A stretch of DNA of 64,000 nt from Branchiostoma floridae (Eukaryota; Chordata; Leptocardii; Amphioxiformes; Branchiostomatidae), in assembly GCF_000003815.2 (NCBI RefSeq), contig NC_049992.1, positions 14,986,603 to 15,050,602 of the forward strand, given 5' to 3'. This document shows positions 12,976 through 24,200 of the stretch, one piece after another. The notes under the pieces are model-generated. The model was not told the DNA's origin. It ran no database searches and saw nothing but the letters and a program-made list of their open reading frames with translations. The stretch's first letter is position 1. Each line of letters opens with the position of its first letter. The position numbers were made by a program, and so were the translations under genes.

Positions 12976-14505
12976 GAACTTTTCAAGCTACAGGGAATGT
13001 GCAATGCTGTAGGTCTCTCTTCATATCGTTGACATCATACCTTTGCCAGCAGTTTCTTGTTTTGTCTGCGGTGTCCCATTTGCGCATGCGATACATACAG
13101 CTGATTAACTAACACATTAGGCAAGATTGTGGAAAATAAGTTATAATCATACCTGTTTGACCATCAGTTTATGTCCAATAACCTACCATGAAGTAACTTA
13201 AAGATAGTTATATGGATGCGATTTACCCTTTGTAACATGCAGCTGTTGTCTGCATCCCGTTTGCTAGGTCTTGCATCGCTGCGAGTCCAGACATCAACAC
13301 ATATGTAACTAAAAGCAGTCGCTTGTTGCTCAGTGTGCTGCATACGGTACTGGAACACTGACTATAAATTTTAAATCACAATTCAATACTGGTACATTTT
13401 CTAATTTCGGTAATCCACAACTTTTCAAGTTGTCTTTCGCTCAAATGCAACTTGCATTAAAGGTATGTTTCGGACCGACATATTGACACAAATTAGATGC
13501 CTTGCTATTTGCAATTTGGCATTCCATCGTCGCTTGCATATAGAATTCATGATCATTCTGGAGCAATGTTTCAAATCTACAAATTGCATTGTATCAGATA
13601 AACATCAGAAATTGATGCTAGGGGAGCGTTAGTATGTTTTGCTTTGTAAGAACACAATACACTTCAGGCACTGATGGGTTGATTCTTGCACAGGAATCAA
13701 TAAGATTCTTACAAGAGATATTATAATAATCCGTACAGATTATGTGATGGGGGTAGATTCAGCAGTCGTCTAGACACAGTTATTGAAGGCCACTGAACCT
13801 AGATCGATACTACTCTATATACGAGTCAAAGATAAAGCAAACTCATTGTACAATCCTGCTTTTGAAAGTTTATAGTACATTTTCAATCATAGATCGGGCC
13901 GCCCCGAATCTCTTTGATTTCTAGGAGAGAGAGACTTGAAACTTTATTTGAAAATTGAAAACGACAAACGTAATTAATCTCCGACAGGGTGTCTTTCAAC
14001 TCTCTTCCCACGAGTTCTGTAACTAGTGAGATAAACGTATTCTATTGAGATGACGCCAGAGTGTCGCTGAAAACTGGGTTACGTACCATATATGCTATGT
14101 CCCTTGCCAGAAGTAATAAATTTGTAAGTTTCGTGGTATTCTGTAATTCTTGTTTTTGTAGGTTTGAAAAATTAAAGAACCTTCGACTTCAAAAAAGTGC
14201 CTCAACTTGGTGAGATAGGCCCTTAAGTTTTGGAAAGACTAAGATTTTTCGCCCTGGGATAGGATATTTAACGGGTTAAGAAATAATCAGTTCCGATTTC
14301 TTCAGACATCGACACCTGATTAATGTATAAATGACTTGTGCTGCTATGAATTCATGATCAGGTTAAGAAGGAAATTGTGTGATTGACATCGAAAAATATT
14401 TGCATTTAGAAAATCAGCTTAAATGCCAATGTGGTATAAAGTCATATCTGAAAACTTAAGTCCAAATTAGTTTCCTGGTCTTAAAGTCCTCAGGGACCAA
14501 GTGAA
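12976..14505. other. No gene; part of the duplicated region
   Basis: This interval should correspond to about 39.2-45.8 kb of the right copy, which holds exon 1. I found no exon 1 copy here. Short similarity is seen at 13955-14015 against 45250-45325 (TAATTAATCTCCG/TAATTAATCCCCG and GGGTGTCTTT). Confidence 0.55.
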
Positions 14506-14660
14506 GTAATTGCAGTCATTTAGATGCTAAGTCCCTAGTTCCGGACTTTGGGGCGTGTTTTACTGTCGGGAAGCGCCGCAGATGACATTCACGGATGGCT
14601 GCACTGGTAACATCGGGCCGTCTGTCTTCGGTCAGATAACACCTAATTTTCCCGTTTTAC
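14506..14660. repeat. Highly conserved duplicated block, left copy
   Basis: Matches 45797-45952 with three substitutions and one single-base indel in about 155 bp, while both flanks match only loosely. It contains a small perfect hairpin, AGTCC-ctagttcc-GGACT. It is non-coding in every frame as far as I can see. Confidence 0.9.
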
Positions 14661-14724
14661 AGTTTACAATGTGAGACATTGACAAACTTCATGTGATGAC
14701 GCTAGTTTATTGTTATTATAAGAA

Positions 14725-15330
14725 AATCAACTTTACTGTCTTACATATTTTAATCCGACAATAATTCAACAATGGCTTTGACCGGGAAAACAAGCCAAAC
14801 ATGCCAAGAGTGCCTTTAACCTTTACATAAAGTCTGTGCAAATGTGCCGCCATGAAGTTCTGTTGTACCTTAATGCTCCTCTCAAATGTGATGTGAAGAT
14901 ACACGAGGTCGTAAAGAAGTCATTTAAGCTTCCTGCTGACGTCAGGTCTAAGTTCAGAAAGGCGTTCTCAGAGGTTAATTGCTTTAGTAAAATTCAACTT
15001 AAATGGGATCGATTCGTATTGAATTCGGTTTTCATTGTTGGATAGTGATAGTAATGAGATGATATTCGTTAGGTGATTGATGAAATAAAGACAAGGCCGT
15101 GTAATTTTTGGGTCCATACAATTATATAAGACGTATATCAATCTTAAGTATTTTCTTGTCACGCCTAGTACATTACAGTAGGAGTGAAACGTGCCGTTAT
15201 GGGTCGAGCCTGCGTCAGTTATGGCCCTTATACCGCCTTAATTTTACACGCCATTAGGGACATAGATGTGCCGCTCAATATGGTAATATTCACCAACCAC
15301 CCTCGGCCTATTGCCAGAAGGTTTGTCTGA
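14725..15330. repeat. Duplicated segment B, third block, left copy
   Basis: Loosely aligns with about 46055-46740, best at AACCTTTA-CAAAGTCT and at TTAATTTTAC-CGC-ATTAGG-ACAT-GATGTGCC. Divergence here is far greater than in the 155-bp block just upstream. Confidence 0.7.
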
Positions 15331-15975
15331 TTTGCTCTTTTAAAAATTCTGTGACATGCCACAATATTACAAGCAATGAAACTTTTAGAGTGATACGTGG
15401 GGAATTACGCATGTGAACGATTTGCCCAACTAAGATTAATATTTATGAAACCATATTGACACTTGCTAGTACATCAGTGACATAAACGATCCAGTATCAA
15501 ACAAATCTCGTCTTTCCCGCATATTGTCGATCTATGGGTTGGTGTGCTGGCCAAAGAGAAAGTACTATTTCATATTCATTACGGAATTTCGTGAGCAGCC
15601 TCCCTAATTCCTGCTTCTCCAGTTGAGCTGCTCTTGGCAATGGTGTTTCTGACGTAGGGGAGAAGAGATGCTGCTACAGTCTTATTCATGCTAACCATAA
15701 CTTGGACCGACCTTTGGGTCACACCTGGAAGTGGTCTTTTCGTCTTGTTACGTGGTAACCTTTAAGTAAATAAAAAGACCTTCAACCAATAAACCGGACA
15801 TTTGATAGTTCTGGCGCGATGTTTGTCCTCAAAGGAAGTTATCCCCGTTCATTACCCCGCCATATGATATACAGATTGCCATACATTGTATCTGTTATGG
15901 AATGACTATTGAAAACCAGCTTTTTTTAACATAAGAACATGGCAAATGATATTTCTCGCTTTTACCGTTCTAAAT

Positions 15976-16084
15976 CACTCACTCACTCACTCATGGCCCG
16001 TAACCTCAGTGGTCGTAGGGGCTCCAAGACATCCATCAGCAGTGATCTTTGCCCATTTCTTTCTGTCCTCTGCCCCTCTGATCA
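15976..16084 (-). mobile_element. 5'-truncated LINE copy with (TGAG)n tail
   Basis: Flanked by perfect 9-bp duplications GTTCTAAAT (15967-15975 and 16085-16093). Read on the minus strand, the 109-bp body keeps an open frame (EGAEDRKKWAKITADG and on to GHE-stop) and ends in TGAG repeats, as for the C-terminus of a non-LTR reverse transcriptase ORF and its tail. It sits just before the pseudo-exon. Confidence 0.75.
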
Positions 16085-16253
16085 GTTCTAAATACAAATT
16101 ACAAATTTTAAAATGTCTCCAAGGAAACTACATAATTTGGTGTGAAATATTTACTAACTTATTTCTAAAAGGACTAGATAAAAGTTTCATCTGTAGTCGT
16201 CTCTGCATTTGCCTTTGGTCCTGTAACAGATTTATTACATTTCTTATTGCAAT

Positions 16254-16436
16254 AATTTCATTCCCATGACATGACGTTGACATAGACAGCACGTCCCAGC
16301 AGAGAAGAAGTGTGTTCTCCTATGTACCTGACTTGAATATAAGGCCTGCTTATATAAAGGGAGAGCTCTGCTTGTGGGACAAGCCTAAGCCTCTCTGTGG
16401 GTTCATCGACTGACGTCGGATAACGAGGGGCGTTAC
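16254..16436 (+). pseudogene. Truncated, frameshifted copy of the first Ig exon
   Basis: Matches 47746-47930 in exon 2 of the receptor. Over the 78 nt starting at 16276 only three bases differ, and it still reads STSQQRRSVFSYVPDLNIR. A 7-nt deletion near 16353 then breaks the frame and a tandem AAGCCT duplication follows near 16388. Similarity stops at about 16436, inside the domain and before the splice donor; no later exons of the gene follow. Upstream sequence continues to match the receptor's intron 1, so it arose by DNA duplication and not by retroposition. Confidence 0.88.
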
Positions 16437-17341
16437 CCCATCGGTGCATATCTCACTTGGCACTTTTGTTAATAACAGAAACTTCTCAGATGGTTATTAG
16501 GCTACGAAACCCGACGGTATAAATCTATGTCAACCAAACTGATGGACTGATTTTTACACACAAAAAATGTAGGAGAGTGCACTTTAGAATAACATTTTAC
16601 AACAACCCTGAATCTTCTCTGCAGTTTAAAGTGGGCAGACACGCACCACTTACGAACTGGGAGATAAGTCTTACAGGGATTATAAATATCAAGGACGTTG
16701 CAATTTTGTCTCAGTGCCTAACTCAAGTCCAAAGGTACTTGTTTGAATAAGGAGTTCGATAGATCGATAAAAAGCATCCTTTTACCTCAGTCCAGGAGCT
16801 ACAAATCTCAGTCATCGATTACGTGCAATTACCAAATAGTGCACCAACGTACCGATCCATCGGGCCAAGTCGTCCTTTAACTTCCAGTATCCATGAGAGA
16901 GCGGTGTTATCGATCAGTCCGAGTCTGTGAAAGGTGTATTAACGAACGGTTGATCAACCGTAGAATGAAATGCCTTTGGTCTTCAATTTAAAAAGAAAAT
17001 GATTGTGTAGTTAGAGTGTGCCGCACCACGCAATGCCTAGGCCACATGCCTGACTTTACAATTATTTTGTGTCGTAAATTTCATGTAGGACTGAATATGG
17101 AAGATTTAAATGCTACATTCTAGGATATCCTGCTTATTTCAGTAATTGATGTCGTGGATAATATTACGGTTTGTTCATAAATGCTTGTCGGGTGTCCTCT
17201 TAATCTTCAGTTGCAGGAAGACAACGGTTTAGACAAGGACTGCAGTTCGCACCATGTTCGTTCCCTCGCATGACTGATAACAACATACGTTACTATATCA
17301 CGAAGATAAAGTACCCATCTCTTCTTCAATCCCGCAAGCAG

Positions 17342-17463
17342 AGGTCATGGCGTCCCAGGGTGGAACGTGGGTCGTTGATCATGGTGAGGATGAGGAACGT
17401 TCTTCCGGGAACAAAGAGGTCGTTGTCTTCCTGGACGTTATTCAGAATCCCTCTTATACATAG
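17342..17463 (+). CDS. Possible orphan terminal exon or short ORF (38 aa)
   Basis: A locally GC-richer stretch follows a pyrimidine tract and CAG (ends 17341). It reads in one frame from ATG 17347 (MASQGGTWVVDHGEDEERSS and on to QNPSYT) to TAG 17461-17463. Composition is more coding-like than its surroundings and the peptide is acidic then hydrophobic, but I recognise no family and found no partner exon. It could be the last exon of a lost gene, or chance. Confidence 0.2.
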
Positions 17464-17694
17464 GGATTGCAAAATGGCAATCCACGGGATAATTGAAGCC
17501 TTGAATGTTTATAATGCAAAGCACGTTCCATATTTCAAAGACAAGTAGAGGAAATGATATATACAGGGGCACGCTTCCTGCACAATAGCGATGTTCCGTT
17601 CTACAGACTCGCTTTACTCCCGGATCCAACCACAACCTACTTTTTAAATATTATGATATCAACTGGCACAGTAGGCGCAGCTATACGGTGGGTT

Positions 17695-17960
17695 AACTAC
17701 TAGTCGTATGCCAAAGTACAGATTTTAGTACAATACGATAGAAAGTTTGCGGGGGAAGTATATCACCGTACTTGAACTGCCAGCCCACCAGTGTGCTTTT
17801 GGCTACCGCTGCTTAATTACCTTTAGATTACAGCCCAGGGACGGGAAGACAAGTTTGACTTCCAGCAAGCCGTAAGGGGGTCAGATGAAGGGCACACTGT
17901 TTTCTGACTTGAGCACAAATGTCTACGCTTCACAAGAAAAGTACAATGTAGCGCAGATAC
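17695..17960. repeat. Duplicated segment A, right copy start
   Basis: Partner of 690-960. The part from about 17885 to 17950 (TCAGATGAAGGGC to CTACGCTTCACAAG) corresponds to a single degenerate unit of the 143-bp array. Confidence 0.65.
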
Positions 17961-17976
17961 GGGGAAAATCGGTGTG

Positions 17977-18262
17977 GAAGCCCAAATCATAGTGTGGAAA
18001 GGGACGGTTAAATCATGGTTAGAAATAACAAAATTGCATGCATTAGAAAAGTGCAGTGTTAGGATATTAAAGCAACTTACATTACACACATACACACACA
18101 CAAAGGCGAGGAAGCCCAAATCGGAGTGTGGAAAGGCAAGGTCTTTACCTTTTAGGTTAAATCATGGTTAGAAATAACGAAATTGCATGCACTAGAATGA
18201 GTGCAGTGTTACGATATTAAAGCAACGTAGATTGCACACATACATACACACAAAGGCAATGT
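17977..18262. repeat. Tandem duplication of a 134-bp unit
   Basis: 17977-18110 and 18111-18262 both begin GAAGCCCAAATC and both contain AAATCATGGTTAGAAATAAC, AAATTGCATGCA, ATATTAAAGCAAC and a CA-rich run. The second unit has a short insertion. Confidence 0.9.
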
Positions 18263-19354
18263 ATAATGCATGTAATTCTGTTTTCGACATAATTGAACAA
18301 ATAAGGAGATAGTTCAAAGAAACCGTTTGGACTGAGAGCGTGCCATTGGGAACTGATTAATTAGAATCTACCTTGACTACCTGTACTTTACATAATCAGA
18401 AATAAAGAAGTTACCATGAGAAGGTACAACACCGTAAAGGTCGTATATGAGAAGATAAAGTATGTGCAATGATTTTGACAGTCATATGAAAGTTTCATGG
18501 CAATGTGCCTATTGAGCCAGTCAGAATTACCAGCGACAAGTCTACTTATCTAATATTTATAATATCAATTTGTAATATCGAATAACCAGAACTTGCATAA
18601 TCTCTTCAACAAAAAGCCGCCGGCAAAACAAATAGGGTGGGGTTCTGGTTATCTACTATTAGCATGAAAATGTATGAAAAAATGGCACCATTCCCAAAGT
18701 ATGAACATTTGGATGCGTAGGAACTGGTGCTTCTGAGAAAAAGATGAATAGGTCATCCATCGCCGGGAGACCATGTAAAGCATTCAACATGAAAATGACC
18801 AGCTGGCACGTGATTTACTATCACATGTAGACAAACTCACCATCGATCATGTTGTCACATTCTTGGCGCCGCGATGGTACAAGAGTTCATCGCCCCATAA
18901 AAAGAAAGTCTGAGAGGCCCAAAGACATTCATTGGTACAACGGTGACGCCTATTTTCATGGAGGTTATGGTTAGGTTAGATAGACATATCACGCAAAGGC
19001 AATACATAAATCTTTGCCATCCATGCATTAGAATAGGGAAAGGTGTCTTGAGCAAGTAACTTTTAAAGGAGAGTATGTTGGTAGTAGACAAGTGTTACTA
19101 TTTTTCTACAGCGTACCTATACATCAACTGAAATACATCTGGCCATGTTTTTTTTTTACATTACTTCCTAATCACTCATCAATTACTTGATTACCTGACG
19201 TGTCTAGTTTGATTTGATATATGAATGCTGCAAAATTCTATATCTTTCTTTCTCGATCTCTGTAGCTTTTTTGGACAGCAGATATAAATAGCAGATATGA
19301 ATTCTAAACGCGTAGCCGTTGCCTGCGTAGAAACATCTACTACTTTGATGATAG

Positions 19355-19705
19355 GTTGAAGGATCAAGGTAGGTTGTTTCCTCTGAGCAGATAGCGAACG
19401 AACATGGTCAGGGATGACACTTTGGAGACCCGTGCGGAGACTTCTGTCCGTGTGGGGATCAGTCAACCTGGGTTAAATTGGACCTCAGACAACACAGACT
19501 GGAACTAGATTTGCACAAAACTACATCAAATCACAAGAGAGCTATACAAATAGACTGGAGGAATAAGCCACAAATGCAATGATCGAGTGCCCGTTATCAT
19601 GTACCTTGCGTGAGGAAGCATTTCGTTGAAAAGAAGTGACGTAGCCTGGATGGTAACGAATGGCTTATGTCTGTGGGAGTTACAAGTGCCGTTAACGCAC
19701 CCTAC
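19355..19705. repeat. Duplicated segment A, middle, right copy
   Basis: Partner of 3470-3830, in the same orientation and the same order relative to the other duplicated blocks. Confidence 0.85.
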
Positions 19706-21109
19706 ATGCAGACCAAATGTCAGCAAGTCTGACTTTGACCTATCATATCACATATTGCAAACGAGTAATAATTGCAGCACAGAAAACCGGAACAGAATCT
19801 TTCAAGCTAGTAAAGCGTCTATGCGTAGGTGTACAAATAGTGCAATATGTCAAATTGCATATTGTACAAAAGCTATTCAAAGTCTTGGCTTGATGTTAGA
19901 TACTTTGGTTAGGCTCCCCCTGCTATAGACATCCACAGACGTCGAATATTTGATCACAAATCACCATTAATTGCAAAGTTTCTCAAACTAGTTTTCTGAA
20001 TCGTCGATGAACGTTAGAAATCCAGGTAACTGTAGACCGAATCAAAACAACGTTGAAGCTAATTGTCAATTAGCTCCTGATGATGCACGAGTACAGGAGC
20101 TGAAATGACCTTGCGGTAACGGTAGCGGTAGCGCTGGGTCCCGGGTGCCGGAAAGTACGACACGTAGGTTTCCTTTAGTACTACTGGGAGGGGTGTTTTC
20201 TGAAGATTTGCTGAACATATTGTATAATAAAATTCCTAGTTTGAGGGGCATTATCGTATAGTGGGAGATAAAGCAATGCACCCTGTTATAATATTGAAAG
20301 GAAACCAGGTGTTACTACGACTAAGATTGACTCCTACCCAAGAAGTCGTGCGATAATCACCAGGACGCTCTTGTGGTCTTTCAGGCGTTGCCGCGAAGCC
20401 CCAACTCCAGTGGCTCCATACGGCATCAACATTCGCCGCACGTAGACAAAGTACAAAAATTCTTCTTGTGGCCATACGAGTTCACCAGCTCACCACGGCT
20501 GCACCTCACTCATAATTGAGCTGGTGTATGACAGCTTGGGCGATATGGGTAGTACATGTACATATGTAGGTCGTGGTTATCAGGATGTACAACAACCATT
20601 AGTTATCCAAAGGTCGCCCTGCATGCGGATCTACACAAACAATTGATGCACACTATATCGTAGTTAAAACGTGTGACGGGAAGCTCTGTTAACGCTTGAA
20701 ACAAGCATTGATGAAGACACCCTGTTTGTTTCTGCTTTGCCAACGATAGGTGGTCCGGACAATATTGATCGAACCTTCGTTGTGAAATTTTGGGCATGTT
20801 TCGTAAGCAAACAGGCCTCCGATGTTAGCATTTACTTACAAGTTTCGAATTTGCCCAGCGATTGTTTCTAAAATCTCAAGTCAAATATAATAAACACGTT
20901 AAGTAGGAATATCTAGATATCAGGGCCTGCACCCATTCCTCAAGGTCACCACCTATATGGCACCCAACTTCATTTCTATGAGTCATTGACTTTCCTCGTA
21001 GTTCTAGGCCTTAATCTAGTGATGCGCACTTCGGGCAAGTTGGTAAGCCTGGGAAGAGAGTCTGACCGATTTAAGAAAATACCCACAGTGTGGAAGGCTT
21101 GATTTGCAC

Positions 21110-21260
21110 TCAAACCTGCAATTTACATTATAGAAGGTTCACTTTGGAGGCTTATGTGGACTTAGCGATAACTGCAGAAACACTCGTTTAGGTTCCCACT
21201 AAATGGTAGCCACTACACATTATGACTTATTCATGCACTGGAGGATCCAAGTTTTGGTGC
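21110..21260. repeat. Duplicated segment A, end, right copy
   Basis: Partner of 4625-4800. Confidence 0.75.
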
Positions 21261-24200
21261 AGCGAAATAGACTTGTGGCCTTTGGATTTATAAATTCATG
21301 TTAATTATTGGTGATGAAATAAAACTTATTTCTGCATATGGATGAATGTGACGTGATGTCGTTCAACCATCTTATCTTGAATTCATATCATCATGCATGT
21401 TTTGACGGGAAATTGTGACTGTTATGACGTACTATAGAGTCGTTAAAGACTAAATGATCAGTACCTAAAATGGGCCCATAATCTTTCGCTGAGGCGGAAA
21501 ATTCACAATTCCAAAGAGGCCAATACCATCATCCCTGCGGAAGTTTTTAAGATTCGCCATAAAACGAATATCATGCCTAAAGCTACGTTCGTGTGCAAAT
21601 TGTTCAATATGGACGCCAAATTGCTGCAGTCATTGGAAGCCATAAAAGCAGAAATGGCTCAGAATTGCTGATGGTTAAGGGATATTGGATTTTACGACAC
21701 TTCATGACTTTGTTGTCCATTTGTCACGTTTACGTTTCTAGTCGTAAGATTCATGGAGATGAAAATTCTCGGAGAATCATCAAAGAAACCACTTCAATTT
21801 AATCTGGCATCTTTGTCAGGACGGGATGAGGAAATCAGATTTATCATTATCCATCAGATTTATATCTAATATTATGTTGTATAATATTTTGTTATTGTCC
21901 GTCAATTCACAATGCTTCCTATTTTATGATACATGTATAGAGACCACCAGAAAATGCTGCTACGAACATTCGCAAGGCGTCTGTGCTCAGAATATCTATA
22001 GCTTTGCCTTTATTCCCAATTGATCTCCACTCATACACGATAATACCAATACCCACTACTTTCCAGTGAAAACATCCATATTCAACAAAGGAGCTTCAAC
22101 GTCTTAAGTACATCGGAAGTTTGGAACCTCTACGGAAGTCGTGACGCCAGGAAGTCTTCTTCTGTTTTGCTTAAAAAAGCATCCGCCGTAAGGCCCTCCA
22201 ACCTCTCTTCCATACAGATGGGTGAAGTTTGGGAGTCGTGCCCAATTTGGTGGCTGTAAGTTTCGTTTGTACTGTTCAACTGCGCATGCATACAGAACCA
22301 TTGGACGTAATGCATGGAATGCTTCATTCTTCTTCGAAACAGATAGACAGATGTGTAAATATATACTATATATTATACTTATTATTCACACTAATCATTG
22401 TATATCAAAACAAAATATGCAACTAAAGCCCCCAACATTATGCTACTGGCTGTACTGGTTACAGAAATCTAAGCTAGCATATATATAAATATGGACTCAT
22501 GAGATATAATGTAGTGACGTATGAAAGTCACTGTATTTATTTGATACACCGATTGACAATTTGCTATATTTATATCAAGGCCCAATTCAAATATATATAT
22601 AAATTTGATTGTGTTGCAATAGCGAACCTTGAATAACAATTAGGCATTTTGGCACCACAAGTTGACGCATTAATATAACATAATCCAGTGATTTATGGAA
22701 TTGGTGCCCCACCCTAAGGCAAGAGATCCAGGTAAACATTGCCAAAGTTTTAATGCAATAAACGCCCAAGGGATTTATCACTAAACGATACGAGAATGTA
22801 AAAGTTGCGATAGTGCCTGTAGCAAAATACAATTTGACACTAAGATAGATGCTATTACGCCTGTGATGGAACAAACCCCAGTCCAATTAAAACAATTATA
22901 CGACTGTATGTATGAGGCGGACTAAGACTAACAATGTCGTTTGCATTCAATAATCATCACTAGTATTTCCCTGCAAGGGCAACTACGCAAAGGTACAAGA
23001 ATGATGCCTTGCCTTTTATCAAAACACCTTAAAGGTATCTACTAAGATTTTCCGGCTTTGGAGATTATGGCATGTGACAAGATTAATTAGGCGCATTGGG
23101 CAGCCGATGCTGTTAATTCCCTTCTGCTACAAAGGATTGGACGGGTATCTTAAAAAGGAAGAATTAGCTGGAAGCTATATGAAAGACTAAATGCAATACA
23201 CTAGTTTTGGGTCGTTTTGCACTGAACAGCACTAGTGAGGAAATGTTTGAAAATCACGTTCAAGATTGGTATCAGCGCGAATTATTATAAATTCAAAGTT
23301 TTCTTGAATTATAATAAAGCAAATTTCGACTGAATCTACCAAAAAGACTGTTGCATCGTGCCGATTGTATAGATCGACCTAGAGAATGCACGCGAAAACA
23401 TTTTTTCTGCGAGAACCCAAGCTATTACTACTCAGATCGTGCAGGACAAGCCGCAGAGCTGCATTCGGACCACTGGCTACCATTTGGGTTGAAGTTTTCC
23501 TCTGCATTGGCTGTGCATGCCTAATAGACTCGTTGGTGTGCTTACCCCATTGCCTGGCAAACTATTAGGGAAGGCTATTCTATAAGGTGTTCATGGGTAC
23601 CCACTAATAGGTTCTGGGTATGGACTTCGAAATAGCATATTAATTCCAGTAACATAGGTGATAAATGTTTTTAAAAAAGGGGATCGGTTTACTCAGAGAG
23701 TTTGGAGGGATGACATCTTTACTTCAAAGCCTTGTGTGCAAAATACCATTAATATCTTGGTCTTAAAGTATAGTACAGGGGATCTCTACTGCTGGAGGGA
23801 AACGTCTGAAGAAGAATAAGAACATCCCAGCAAATAAGTCAAAAGAGGCGGGATGTGTCTGTCATCCTTTCTCTTGTGAACTGGCAGCAATGCCTGTAAG
23901 CCACTCTACCGCCAGCGAAGACTGTCATTATGCTTCTTCATAGATATATCATAATGAGCGGTGAATGACACACAGGAAACGGCAATTCACCGTCAAGAAG
24001 TCTGAGCTGTTAGGCTTCTTGGAAATACTCTCCAAAATTGATGTCTTTTTGGTCATTTTAGTTAAGTGCAAATATAAGAGTGCTCCAACGTTGCTGATAG
24101 CATTATTTGCAATTTCCATCTCAACGATATATTTCCAAACTATAAATCTTGCTGTTCACCAATAACTGTTTTCAAGCAAGCGTACAGATTAGTCTTGTAA

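Noticed and set aside
14836-15045. 69-codon frame with coding-like peptide in the left duplicate
   Set aside because: The aligned right copy shows no corresponding open frame, so it is likely chance.
20251-20475. Minus-strand frame with WSHWSW reminiscent of a thrombospondin type 1 repeat
   Set aside because: The cysteines and later residues of that repeat are absent.
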